Source: Symsagittifera roscoffensis (Eukaryota > Xenacoelomorpha > Acoela > Convolutidae). From it: DNA of 64,000 bases. The notes below the pieces were generated by a model. It was not told the origin of the DNA. It was given only the letters and a program-made list of their open reading frames with translations, and ran no database searches. The DNA lies in contig NC_087070.1 in NCBI RefSeq assembly GCF_963678635.1, positions 18,759,318 to 18,823,317 on the forward strand, written 5' to 3'. The position numbers and the translations under genes are program-made. Of this stretch, positions 54,311-64,000 are shown piece after piece (the first letter of the stretch is position 1; each line of letters opens with the position of its first letter).

Positions 54311-54689
54311 AAAAGGGTTCCAATAGAGCAACGAATCTAAGTAAGTTTCAGCATAGTTTGAGGTAGATAGAGAATTGTTTTGAAGAGTAATTTTGTCTAA
54401 TAAAATAATTAATAGGTCAATTTATACCATATCCTAAAAACTCAAAAATTCTTACCACTAATTAACCATGAACGAAAAGACTAAATAAATGACCTACGTT
54501 CTATAAACTACACGTAATTAACCATTGATATACACCAATTAGATAACGCGTGCCAAAATTTTTGCGAAAAAAAAACAAGACATTTCCACACAAAATCCAA
54601 AAAATTTATTTTTTCTTACCATTCTCTTAGCATTTCATAAAGCATAAAACCTTACCAATCATATTCCCTATGCTAATACATTGTAAACT

Positions 54690-55212
54690 CTATGGCCAAT
54701 CTTGATACATAGCTGGGAGACCGGATACTCTATTCCTAATCTTAAAACATGGGGGTCTCTCAGGGCCCCCTCTTAACCTCCAACTACTACTAACTTCGAA
54801 CCTCACTTGATGAGTTTTCATCACCCTTTTAGAATTATACCCAATTGTGTTGAGACTAACGGGAGTACCAATCAAATTGAGCCGCTTTACAAAAATGGCA
54901 GATACCAACGAGTGCGTAGAAACACTATCGCCAAGGACAAGGTCGTTTTTTCTTCGAATCAAGAAACGGCAAGTGATGCGATAGGCAAGAGACCTTTAGT
55001 TGACTCCCCAGTAATGGCATCACTGAAAAATGCGTGAGTGGACATATTTTTGCGCATTGCCTCTCTTAATGACGAATAGTCTTTGTTATCCTCCCTTGGT
55101 GGGAATACTTTCTCTGCTCCACGTAAAAGCACGTTGTGAGTGCTTTCACGATTGGTTTTGTGACTTTCTGGCTTTTGGGCACTTCCAAAAACTATGGTTA
55201 CCCTGTAAATAA
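54690..55212 (-). pseudogene. Frame Y, copy 2: aspartic-protease-like retroelement fragment
   Basis: The frame at 54690-54962 encodes LVLGDSVSTHSLVSAIFVKRLNLIGTPVSLNTIG, in pattern an aspartic protease start (D-S-G-S-T-H expected; the Gly after DS is Val here). Upstream, to 55212, the frame-Y N-terminal part is present in another phase. It looks like the protease region of a BEL/Pao or DUF1758-type polyprotein, without RT or integrase nearby. The residues after the protease start match no family I know. Confidence 0.45.
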
Positions 55213-55621
55213 GGAAAGCAAAGCTTCTGCTGGTGGATATGTGTTTTTTCTACGTTACTCTATAAGATCTGTTTTTTTTTTAATATCTGAACGATAACTT
55301 GAAAAAACTTTACGTCTTCCATCGTGCAAAGTCCACTCCACTCAAATTGAGAGATTTTGATTCTGTACCCAAATCTTGCAAGTTTGGTAAATTTTGAGAT
55401 TCAAAAACTGTTAGCAAAAGTTTCTGGTACTTTTTTTGTAAGATGATAATAAGAAGTACCAATTTATTTTGAAGCTTTCAAACAAGATTTCTGGAAAAAT
55501 CATTGTTTCAACTCATACTGTTCAGCTCGAAGAAATTTTAAAAAATGATTCAAGAAGATGAATATTTGAATTACACGACTATAATAACATCACTCAACAA
55601 AACTATTGAACTTTGCTGTTC

Positions 55622-55900
55622 TCAACAAACATAGTCTCCCAAGACTTGGGCGAGTCCTTTGAATTCGTTCAAAGTATAGTTGTCATAGGCAACTTGCTTC
55701 AAGACTTCGTTCTCCTTTGCAGTGAAGAGTCGAATCTGAATGCAGGTTGGCTTGTCCACACTGTACTTCTTGATTGTGACGCAAACTCTTCTCTTCTTGC
55801 ATGTTGCTATGTCATACACCGCATGACAGTTCGCTAGTTCCTGCTCCATGGTTGAGTCTTTGTCAGAATAGGAATCCAATAGAGCAACGAGTCTAAGTAG
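55622..55900 (-). CDS. Frame X, intact copy; unknown small protein or last exon
   Basis: A frame of about 90 codons ending DYVC and TGA. It has four Cys (NCHAVYDIATC, RRVCVTI, PTCIQIR) and a regular pattern of strands (VCVTIKKYSVDK, CIQIRLFTAKENEVLKQVAY), so it may fold as a small beta-rich domain. A TTAG acceptor-like site lies at the 5' end, so this may be the last exon of a longer gene. I do not recognise the family. Most differences between copies in the shared part are conservative. Confidence 0.4.
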   Translation of the reverse strand, partial: LLRLVALLDSYSDKDSTMEQELANCHAVYDIATCKKRRVCVTIKKYSVDKPTCIQIRLFTAKENEVLKQVAYDNYTLNEFKGLAQVLGDYVC

Positions 55901-56114
55901 GTTTCAGCATAGTTTGAGGTAGATAGAGAATTATTGCGAAGAGTACTTTTGTCTAATAAAATAATTAATCAGTCAACTCATAGCATCTATATCTTAAAAT
56001 CTCAAAAAATCTTACCACTAATTTACCATGAACAAAAAAACTAATTAAATGACCTTCAATCTACAACCTACACGTGAACGAAAAAACTAAATAAATGACC
56101 TTAATTCTACAACC

Positions 56115-56131
56115 TCATCATCATCATCATC
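56115..56131 (-). repeat. (TGA)n microsatellite tail of the LINE
   Basis: Five CAT units on the plus strand read as a TGA/ATG repeat at the 3' end of the minus-strand LINE, about 25 bp after its stop codon. Short 3' UTRs with TGA-type tails are typical of RTE-clade LINEs. Confidence 0.75.
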
Positions 56132-56155
56132 AACGTTTTGTGTCTTTTTCCCGTG

Positions 56156-58935
56156 CTACACGGGGTTAGACAACAATGCTTTCCACAAATCCCTGTCCAT
56201 GGCTTCCTCCTTTTTCAGTCCCAGCAAGGATAGGTCTTCCTCTATTGTTTTGTCCCATGTCTTCTTCGGCCTACCCTTTGATCTGGGTCCGGGGACACAA
56301 ACGTTTGTTAGCGCATTTGCAAGGAGCACGCTCCTCTGAGTGTGCCCGAACCACCGAAGACGGGACCTCCTCAAATAAATGTCTAGATGGTCAATACCGC
56401 AACGCTCATAAATAGAACGAGAAGCGATCATATGTAGGTCAGTACCAATTACCCATCGCAGTACTTTAAGTTCCGTTGATCTCAATATTTTAAAATTTGA
56501 GTCTGTCATTGACCAAGTTTCAGCTCCATATAACAACACTGGACGCAGACAGCTCTTGTAGATCAAAACCCGCGGAACAAGTGGAAGATTCTTATCCAAT
56601 AAGAGTCTGGATAGTTCTCTAAACTTCAACCAGAAGGAATTTATGCGGGCTCGCACAGCAGTTTCCACCTTCCCATCCGGATGAAGCATGTCCCCCAGAT
56701 ATTTGAACTGACCCACCTTTTCAATTTCACCATCTGCAAGTGTGATTTTACTATCTGTTGCCTTGGATTTGGGATTCTGGCAAACTTTGCAAACAAAGGT
56801 TTCAGAGAGGCGTTGGCTTGCCCACAAGCCACTGCACCTTCTGTGTACCCATAGCCTACATGAAGTACACATCATAGAATTACTACCGACCCCTTTGCTG
56901 CAAACCCCACAAGGGTAATCACCCGACTTTATGGTCTTTCCCTCTTCCCCGGTAACCATTAACTTCGTTTTGTCCATGTTAACTTTCATGCCATTTGATT
57001 CAAAAATTGTTCTCCACTTTGCAAACTTTTGCAACACGCCCTCGAAGGTCTCACTTGTCAGCACCAAGTCGTCTGCAAACAGAATTTCCCATGGAATTCC
57101 GTCACCACATTCCTTGGTGAGTTCTTCAATTATCAGAATGAAGAGCAGTGGACTCAAGACAGAGCCCTGGTGCACACCAGTGTTGACCTGGAATTGGTTT
57201 GACCTTTGATTTCCTCGCCTCATACAGGAGACCGAGTTTCTGTATAACGACATGACCGTTTTGACTAGATTCTCAGGGACGTATTGTCTCCTAAGAGACC
57301 ACTCGATCAAATATCTTGGTACTTTATCGAAGGCTTTTTCTAAGTCTACAAAGACATGATAAAGCTTTTGTTTCTTTGCTAAGAACTTTTCCTGCAACCT
57401 ACGGAGCAGATGAATAGCATCGGTTGCGCTTCGGTTAGGCATAAAGCCTCTTTGTCTGTCATTTATCGATACAATGCCGCGAAGGCGTGATTCGATGACA
57501 CGCTCAAAAACCTTCATAGGGTGCTCTAATAGGCGAATCCCCCTGTACGATCCACATAGCAAGGGGTCCCCTTTTCCTTTGTAGATGGTCACGGTATCAC
57601 TCGTACACCACTCATCCGGGATTTTCCCCGAGTCAATGACACTTTGTAGAACGCTTGTCAAGACAGAGAAATTGGATGCGTCCAAGGCTTTCAGCATTTC
57701 AGCCGTTATGGACGATGGTCCGGGTGTTTTACCGTCAGATGAATGCATAACTGCCTTGCCAACTTCAGTTTCGGTAATTTCCCTGATAGGCCCATGGATG
57801 GGAAGAGAGTCCATCATAGAACCGATGGCTGGTTTGGAAGAGAGCGAGTCAAAATACTCGCGCCATCTTTCGAGGACATCAGTCCCGTCAGTGAGGAGTA
57901 TGCCACTTTCGTTCTTAATGAATTTACCTCCCCGAACATCATGACTTTCGGTAGCTGTGCATCTAGCCAGTCGGAACATTTTCTCACGACCTTTTTTGCT
58001 ATTTAAGTCTGCGCACCACCTTTGACATGCGTTAGCTTTAGCTCTAGAAACTTCTCGTTTGGCCTTCTTTTTCAACTCGGCGTATACGAGTTTGTTTGCA
58101 GTTGTGTCACTGGCCTTGAACTTTTTATAGGCTTCCCGCTTTGCTTTCAGTGTCTCCCTCATAGCTTCGTCCCACCACCAATTGTCATGATTGAATTGTT
58201 TCTTGTTGCTTTTCACTCCACAAACTGTCCTAGCTGAATCTACAATTGCGTGTTGTAATTCTTTCCAGGAAATATTTGGTGACAATTTTTCACTCAACTT
58301 CTCATTTAACTGGCTTTGATGCACTGCATCCTTCAATTTATGCGATTTAATCGTGGTTATCTGGCCTTTCGCTTTCTTTGTCTTAGAACATCTAACTTTG
58401 AAATATGCACAGCATAGTTTATGTTGCGGTGCTATACATTCTCCTGGGAAAGTCGTGAAATTCGTGATATTACGCCGAACATTTCGATTGCATAGGAACA
58501 GATCCAGCTGACTGCGTCTATCGCCACTGGCATAGGTCCAATGCTGTTGTTCCCTTTTCCTGAAGAATGTATTTACTCTGATACCCTCAGGGTTTCTTCC
58601 TCCCACTCCATACCTGCCAAGAACTGATTCGTAGTTTATTTGGTCCGAACCACAGTGTCCGTTCATGTCGCCAGCAATGACCACCTCTTCTTTATTTGGC
58701 AATTTAAATAGAAAGTCGCAAAGCGCCATATAAAACAAATCTTTCTCTATATCAAGGCGGCCCTGCTGGGGAGCATATGCAGAAACAAAGTTGTAAATTT
58801 TGCTTTCAATTATCACCTTAGCACATATAATGCGGTCAGGTAATCTCTCCACGGATAGAATATTCTCCGTTAACCAGTAAAGCATAAACATTTTTAATAG
58901 TAGCGCTGAAGATAATAAGCCCCTGCAAACCGAAT
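56156..58935 (-). CDS. RTE-like LINE: endonuclease and RT with a PHD finger (5' truncated)
   Basis: A 911-codon frame without internal stops. Residues 1-165 are the second half of an APE-type endonuclease (NFVSAYAPQQGRLD, VVIAGDMNGHCG, SQLDLFLC); the first half is missing, so the copy is 5' truncated. RT spans ~370-700: CGSYRGIRLLEHPMKVFERV, QRGFMPNRSATDAI, VFVDLEKAFDKVPR (motif A), GVHQGSVLSPLLFIL (motif B), EILFADDLVL (motif C, FADD). A PHD-type finger follows at ~690-735, then GQFKYLGDML and a C-terminal region with ETWSMTDSNFKILRSTE and RLRWFGHTQR. The LINE protein nicks DNA and primes reverse transcription at the nick. The open frame suggests recent insertion into the 1.55-kb repeat array. 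Confidence 0.9.
56780..56911 (-). other. PHD-type zinc finger inside the LINE RT
   Basis: C4-H-C3 spacing: CGVC, CTSC, HRRC, CKVC, with VH after the Trp (RLWVHRRC). It lies between the motif-D-like MDKTKLMVTG and the motif-E-like FKYLGD, that is between RT palm and thumb. Confidence 0.85.
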
Positions 58936-59466
58936 ATTAACGCCAAGCAAGAAGTCGGTTCCAGCGAAAGTAGTAGACAAAGTTCCGATCAGTTATCTGC
59001 GCAACAGTACAAGGCGAATCTGCACTTTGCAATATAAAATGACAAAAATTAGCTCCCAAATATACTAAAAATGAAAATGAAAAAAATATACTTGAAAGAG
59101 TAACAAAAACTGAAAAATATAATTCGAGTCTGGCAGGGACCAGTTAGCTTACAACCTTTGGATTATTCGAGCGCTTTGAAATTTGGATGAAATCGCTGCG
59201 CTTCCGCGTTGAGCCTCATAGATAATGCATAAATCGCATATAGTTTGATTAGACCGATTGTAAAATTGCCAATTTTCCACCATCCAAAACTTTACACAAA
59301 TTAGTTGCAGGTTAAATAAATACTTTTAAAGCAATTTATCTAGTCAATATTTTCAAAAAGGAAAACTTTTAATTCGATAAATTTTGCACACAAACGTTAC
59401 GTTGAAAAAGTATACTCGCAAATTCTCTTGCCTAAAATTATAATAAATCCGTATATAATTTAATTA
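58936..59466. other. AT-rich spacer before the gap
   Basis: No frame, repeat or signal recognised. It separates the truncated LINE 5' end from the assembly gap. Confidence 0.4.
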
Positions 59467-59666
59467 NNNNNNNNNNNNNNNNNNNNNNNNNNNNNNNNNN
59501 NNNNNNNNNNNNNNNNNNNNNNNNNNNNNNNNNNNNNNNNNNNNNNNNNNNNNNNNNNNNNNNNNNNNNNNNNNNNNNNNNNNNNNNNNNNNNNNNNNNN
59601 NNNNNNNNNNNNNNNNNNNNNNNNNNNNNNNNNNNNNNNNNNNNNNNNNNNNNNNNNNNNNNNNNN
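59467..59666. other. Assembly gap (200 N)
   Basis: Exactly 200 undetermined bases. The 290 bp right after it (59667-59956) are identical to the last 290 bp of the window (63711-64000). Confidence 0.99.
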
Positions 59667-60654
59667 AATCAAACTCGAACTTTTGGCTGAGAAAAGTAAG
59701 CTCGAAATGAGAACTAAATTTCAAGATGTTGAAAGAGTAGTGAATGAGCGGATGTCGAAAATTTTCCAAGAGTTGAATGAAAGATGTCGAAATCTTCCAA
59801 CTGAAAACTTTGAATACGAAGATGAATGTATAGAAGATACAGAGGAAACTGATATGTCAACTCAGTTTTTGAGAATGCAGAAAAATCAGCTGATTGATTT
59901 GAAACAAAATCTGGAGAGGTATGTTAACACGTTACCTGTATTTGGGTTTAACAGTGGAAGATATGATCTGAACTTGATCAAGAGCTATCTGATTCCCTAC
60001 TTAATCGATGATAAGGAAGCTGAACCTATGGTTATCAAAAAGGCTAACAATTTCATATTCTTCAAGTTTGGAGATATACAGTTTCTCGATATCATGAAAT
60101 TTTTGGGTGGAGCAACATCTCTAGACTCCTTTCTTTAAGCTTACAAAGCCAGTGAGACAAAAGGGTTTTTCCCTTATGAGTGGTTTGACAGTCCAGACAA
60201 GCTCGAGAGTGAAGAATTACCTCCATACGAAGCCTTTTTCAGTAAACTGAGAAACAACAACCCTCTTGATAAAGACTTTAAGGAATACCAGAACCTGAAG
60301 TCAAGTGGACTTGATGAGCAGCAAGCACTAAAGAAACTTCAAATCAGGTCAGTACCTGCATCCGGATGGGATAATTACAAATATTTACAGGAGATTTGGC
60401 AGAAACATGGAATGACTACATTTAAAGATTTTTTGCAGTGGTACAACAACAAAGATGTTGTTCCAACCCTTGACGCAATGCAAAAAATGGTTCAGTTTTA
60501 TCATCAGAAAGAAATTGATATGTTTAAACTTGGATGTACTCTTCCAAATCTGGCAAATATTTTTCTTCACAAATCAACCAATGAAAAATTCTACCCTTTT
60601 TGCGAAAGTGATAGAGATTTGTGCGAGAAAATTAGAGAGGATATGACGGGGTGA
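59667..60654 (+). pseudogene. Maverick/Polinton DNA polymerase B fragment (exonuclease part)
   Basis: The frame leaves the gap and runs to a TAA at 60136-60138, continuing in the same phase to TGA at 60652-60654. It carries VFGFNSGRYDLNLIKSYLI (exonuclease motif II of the proofreading domain), FKFGDIQFLDIMKFLGG (near motif III) and FFPYEWFDS, then a helical part typical of protein-primed polymerases (GCTLPNLANIFLHK). It ends before the polymerase palm motifs, which should follow IREDMTG. The polymerase replicates the transposon in the nucleus; this copy lacks the catalytic palm and has a nonsense codon. Confidence 0.8.
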
Positions 60655-60774
60655 CTGTGGTTAAGTTGAAATTATTGTATTTAGAGCTGAGAGAGGAGGT
60701 AGTTGACGGTAGTTAAATTGAAAATAAAATGATTTTTAGTTAAGAGAGAGTGGTACCTTCAACTGGAATGTGTG

Positions 60775-60965
60775 GGTTTAACCAATCAGAATGAATTTTC
60801 CTTATTTGGATTGTAGTCGTGTCCAATCAGATTTCAAATTCCTTTTATGGAATTCTTATAGAAAACTCATGTCCAATTGGAAACAAAGCTCCATTTTATA
60901 CATTGTCGTTTCCAATCACAAAAATGTTCATTTTTGTTCAAGTTGTTGTATCCAATCAGAGGATC
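60775..60965 (+). promoter_or_regulatory. Array of five CCAAT boxes
   Basis: CCAAT occurs at 60782, 60823, 60873, 60912 and 60952, spaced 39-50 bp, mostly as TCCAATCAGA. The same word recurs at 61768 (reverse) and 62024 beside the neighbouring promoter. CCAAT boxes bind NF-Y-type factors. It may drive the small frame at 61000. Confidence 0.55.
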
Positions 60966-60999
60966 CTTTTAAGGACTTAAGTCTTCCAAATAAGTAAAA

Positions 61000-61161
61000 A
61001 TGTACACAAAAGCAATCGCAAAATTAAATGACCAAAAGTTGTTTTCTGTAAAAATAAGAAATATTGCTGATATAAGTAACGAAAGAAGAAAAATTAATAA
61101 AAGTAGCATCTCTGCAAGTCTTCTCATCAAGTTAACTGAATTTTTTGTATATAATCGATAA
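61000..61161 (+). CDS. Small frame after the CCAAT array, unknown
   Basis: Fifty-three codons, MYTKAIAKLNDQKLFSVK onwards, Lys/Ile/Ser-rich, ending TAA. It starts about 45 bp after the last CCAAT box. No domain is recognised. It could be a truncated element gene or chance. Confidence 0.25.
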   Translation: MYTKAIAKLNDQKLFSVKIRNIADISNERRKINKSSISASLLIKLTEFFVYNR

Positions 61162-61176
61162 GAAATTGCTGATTTT

Positions 61177-61711
61177 TCAGCAGATAATCAAGTTTTTGAT
61201 TTTGATGTAGATTTGAGACGATAACTCAAAGTTGATGAATTTTTCAAAGCAAATCTCTGGAACTCTAATACCAAAACTGATCATGCAAGATTTTGAACTT
61301 TGAAAATCTTTATAAAAATGGAGGAATAAAGAACTTTGCTGGGGAGTTTTAACAAATTTGCGAGTTGGATATGGAATAAAAAGAGTCTTTGAAATATTAT
61401 CGTACGATTTTTTTATTAACTTCAAATTTTTTAAAATAGTTAAAATTTCTTCCTATCAAGTGTAACTCAGCTGTAAGTTTATAGCTTTGATACGCAATAT
61501 GTGGATCAAAAATAAACTCTTTGATTGAGTACGTTTCTCTAAAGAGACCTTTACTTAGCCGGAGAACTCTATTTTGGACAACATAAACGTCCAAAAAATT
61601 GTGAAAAAAGTAAGAATCTACATCTATTTCATCAATAAGGAAATCACACGGAATATTTTCTTTTTTCTTGTAGAGTAATTCGAGGAAGTTCAAATGCTTT
61701 TTAATTGACAT
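61177..61711 (-). pseudogene. Unknown minus-strand Maverick-associated gene
   Basis: The frame at 61397-61711 (104 codons, MSIKKHLNFLELLYKKKE) and the frame at 61177-61425 (to IYIKIKNLIIC) overlap in different phases. Together they look like one protein of about 175 residues with one frameshift near 61400. It is divergent to the polymerase gene at 62159, and the promoter region lies between them. Maverick elements carry a dozen genes; I cannot match this one. Confidence 0.4.
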
Positions 61712-62158
61712 TCTTCAAAAATGAATATTTTGGATCCAAAGTTATGACTAGAAACTGCTTAGTTCTGATTGGTTGAAAATTTTTCTGGAAAATTCTAGAA
61801 CTTTCAAAGGAATGACGTCATTACCATAAAAGGAAAATTGCGTGGGTGTTGACGTCACTTCTATTCATAGAATGACGTCCTTACCATAAAAAGAAAATTG
61901 CGCAGGCTGTGACGTCACTTCTATTCAAAGGTTGACGTCATTACCGTAAAAGGATTATTGCGTAGGCGTCATTGATAGTATAAATACACTTATTTTGTTG
62001 GGTTAAATCATTCATTTTGTTTGCCAATCAGAAACAGTCAATTGAATTTTACTTAAAATTTTACATTTTGTTACTTCACGAAAAGTGAGAATTTCATTCG
62101 ATTGGTACTTTAAGTTTTTAAATTTGCAACATTTCAAAGGTCCCAATTTTTTTAGATA
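61712..62158. promoter_or_regulatory. Bidirectional promoter-like region with 60-bp CRE repeats and TATA box
   Basis: Three tandem units with a period of exactly 60 bp start at about 61811, 61871 and 61931. TGACGTCA, the CREB/ATF site, occurs at 61813, 61850, 61910 and 61933, with a one-base variant at 61873. TATAAATA is at 61979-61986, about 40 bp after the array, and is suited to the polymerase gene. CCAAT boxes flank it at 61768 (reverse) and 62024. A T-run ending TTTAG lies a few bases before the ATG at 62159. Confidence 0.75.
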
Positions 62159-64000
62159 ATGCCTGCCCTTAACCGAAACGAGAAAGTCAAATGTGACGAA
62201 TGTGGTCAGGAATACAGGAGAGCCGATAATGCGAGACATCAAAAAAGATGTGCTAAAGGAGTTGTTTCTTGTCCTGAATAAAGTATTCCACTTACAATCA
62301 ACAAGAAATGAGCTATCATATGGCTAAGAAGCATGCTCAACCAAGTTCGAAGCAGTCGACGGTTTGTTCTTCTTGTGAATAAGAGTTCCCCAGTTACTAC
62401 TCTCTCCAACAACATCGGAGAAAGGAACATGGAGTAAAACAACGGAAACCCAGTGATACGGTGGCAGACTTGAACAAGATTTTGGAGGAGGAAGGGGAAG
62501 ATGGAGAGAAACTCAAAGAGGAGTTGAGTGCTTGTCAGCATTTCTTGGTGGACACTGAGATGGAGAATGAGAGGCATAAGATATTTAACTTTCAAATGTC
62601 AAAGTTAGATACCAAGATTATCAACGAGAAGCTTGAAGAAGTCTTCAACAAGCTAGATTCCGCTGCAAAAATTAATATTGCTCTTGGATTTATTCTCCGT
62701 AATGTCGAAACGGGAGAATATCGGTATTACTATGCACACGAAAACAATACTTTGTTCGAAAAATCGCATTTACTGTGTACGAAAGCGGATTTGATTACAA
62801 TCCAGGGAAAAGTTGAAAAGTTTGATATCGTGGAGCAATGCACCCAAGCACGTCAGAACACAAAAGTGGAGGTTCAAGTTGATCACAAATGTTACTATTT
62901 TTGCTGCACTACTGAAAAAAACATCCCAATGGGATGTCCAGACTCTGTGTTGCCTGAACCCTTACTGAAAAACCATTCAGTAAATTGTCTTTTATCGGAC
63001 AAAAATAAACAACCATACAAAGATCATCTTTGTCTTTTCCGTGCGTTAACAATGTATTTGCATGGTCATAGTAACCTCGATGCTCATACATCTCAACTAT
63101 TTACAGAGTTTATATCAAAATCTGGATACGATCCGAAGAACTTTCTCGGAGTTGCCATTGATGATTTGCCTCTTGTAGAGGAAATAGTTGAACGAAACAT
63201 ATTCATTTATGATTTTGACATTCAAGAAGGAGAATTTGTTGGAGAATTAGCGAGGCGAATTATTGGAAAATTTGAAAAAACCGTGAAATTGCTAAGATTC
63301 AACAACCATATCATTCACACGAATGATATTGATTCCTTCTTCAGGTGTTTTCGATGTCCTAGCTGTGACTGTTTCCTCAACAGATCAGACAACTTCAACA
63401 GACATCTTATGTCTTGTAAAGATAGAGTGCGACACATTTATCCAAAGAATGTATATACACTTCGAGAAACGCTATTTGAAAAGTTGGAAGGTTTCAATAT
63501 CCCAGTTTCGAAAGATAACACACTATTCAACAACCTAGCCATTTTCGATTTTGAGTCGATATGTGTTCCATCAGATGAACTGAAAGCTACCCAAACAACA
63601 ACTTGGATTGGAAAACACGTTCCAATTTCTGTATCAATATCCTCGAACCTGATAGATGAACCAATTTTTCTTTATAACAAGGATCCGCAAAAGCTTATTA
63701 TCGATTTTGTAATCAAACTCGAACTTTTGGCTGAGAAAAGTAAGCTCGAAATGAGAACTAAATTTCAAGATGTTGAAAGAGTAGTGAATGAGCGGATGTC
63801 GAAAATTTTCCAAGAGTTGAATGAAAGATGTCGAAATCTTCCAACTGAAAACTTTGAATACGAAGATGAATGTATAGAAGATACAGAGGAAACTGATATG
63901 TCAACTCAGTTTTTGAGAATGCAGAAAAATCAGCTGATTGATTTGAAACAAAATCTGGAGAGGTATGTTAACACGTTACCTGTATTTGGGTTTAACAGTG
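62159..64000 (+). pseudogene. Maverick/Polinton protein-primed DNA polymerase B, N-terminal part, runs off the window
   Basis: ATG at 62159 opens into a C2H2-like finger (CDECGQEYRRADNARHQKRC). A frameshift near 62275-62290 and an in-frame TAA at 62380-62382 follow; more finger-like segments (YHMAKKH, QQHRRKEH) surround them. From 62383 the frame is open to the window end. It holds a segment like the OTU-type cysteine protease found at the N-terminus of these polymerases (KDHLCLFRALTMYLHG), another finger (RCPSCDCFFNRSDNFNRHLMSC), and exonuclease motif I (LAIFDFES). The last 290 bp equal 59667-59956, where motif II follows. The full enzyme replicates the element by protein priming. The stop and shift mean this copy needs repair or a later start (ATG 62596) to be made. 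Confidence 0.8.

Larger units (their letters stand above)
52140..56110. repeat. Three tandem copies of a ~1.55-kb unit
   Basis: Units begin near 52140, 53690 and 55237 (the ACGATACTCTATAAGATC line), with a period of about 1,550 bp. The third is cut at about 56110 by the LINE. Each carries a minus-strand frame X (for example 55622-55879); the first two also carry the protease-like frame Y. Copies differ by many substitutions and small indels. Confidence 0.85.

Noticed and set aside
61811-61970. Regular 60-bp repeats as a CRISPR-like array
   Set aside because: The units are continuous tandem repeats without unique spacers and lie at a eukaryotic-type promoter.

Overview
The window is nuclear DNA of an invertebrate animal. 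It contains one recognisable, intron-bearing host gene (a UBE2K-type ubiquitin-conjugating enzyme, 41766-49889). Almost everything else is transposable-element sequence of at least six classes, mostly decayed. Intron 3' ends are T-rich and end in AG (ttttag, tttcag, ttgcag), and two reading frames begin shortly after such a site. This would fit a trans-splicing animal such as a nematode or cnidarian, but I cannot name the species. No bacterial-style genes, tRNA, rRNA or CRISPR array were found. Two 200-base runs of N (9051-9250, 59467-59666) are assembly gaps.

Layout. 1-9050: an AT-rich, decayed Ty3-type retroelement on the minus strand (gag, zinc knuckle, protease remnant, RT, RNase H, integrase), with a three-fold internal duplication at the gag/protease boundary. 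10576-11985: 3' part of an unrecognised minus-strand gene (G). 11999-16016: nested insertions, namely a non-LTR retrotransposon tail, an inverted Penelope GIY-YIG fragment and a nearly full Penelope-like element whose RT carries a PHD finger. 16690-23916: one very long, broken minus-strand frame (A to F, about 2,400 codons) with an SGNH-hydrolase-like domain; its C-terminal part is related to gene G. 24391-37142: a GC-richer Ty3-type element on the same strand (gag with retropepsin, RT-RNase H, integrase) whose integrase frame ends in a macro-domain-like module. A 3,277-bp piece containing its gag is tandemly duplicated almost without change.

37143-41096: non-coding sequence with paired hairpins, a CGGAGGGT-rich tract and a second copy of the Penelope 3' region. 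41766-49889: UBE2K-like gene with a 7.3-kb intron holding tRNA-headed repeats, a fold-back and a MITE-like element. 51.0-56.1 kb: another tRNA-headed repeat, then three tandem copies of a 1.55-kb unit. 56115-58935: a 5'-truncated RTE-like LINE, also with a PHD finger in its RT. 59667-64000: Maverick/Polinton DNA, with two partial protein-primed DNA polymerase B frames, an unknown divergent gene and a strong promoter-like region (60-bp repeats with TGACGTCA sites and a TATA box).

How it fits together. The minus-strand gag-pol-macro block and the A-F gene are adjacent, co-oriented and similar in base composition. They may be parts of one giant retroelement later broken by Penelope and LINE insertions; no LTRs were found to prove this. 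The most unusual content is the macro module on pol, the large SGNH-like gene, the PHD fingers in two unrelated reverse transcriptases, and the Maverick promoter.
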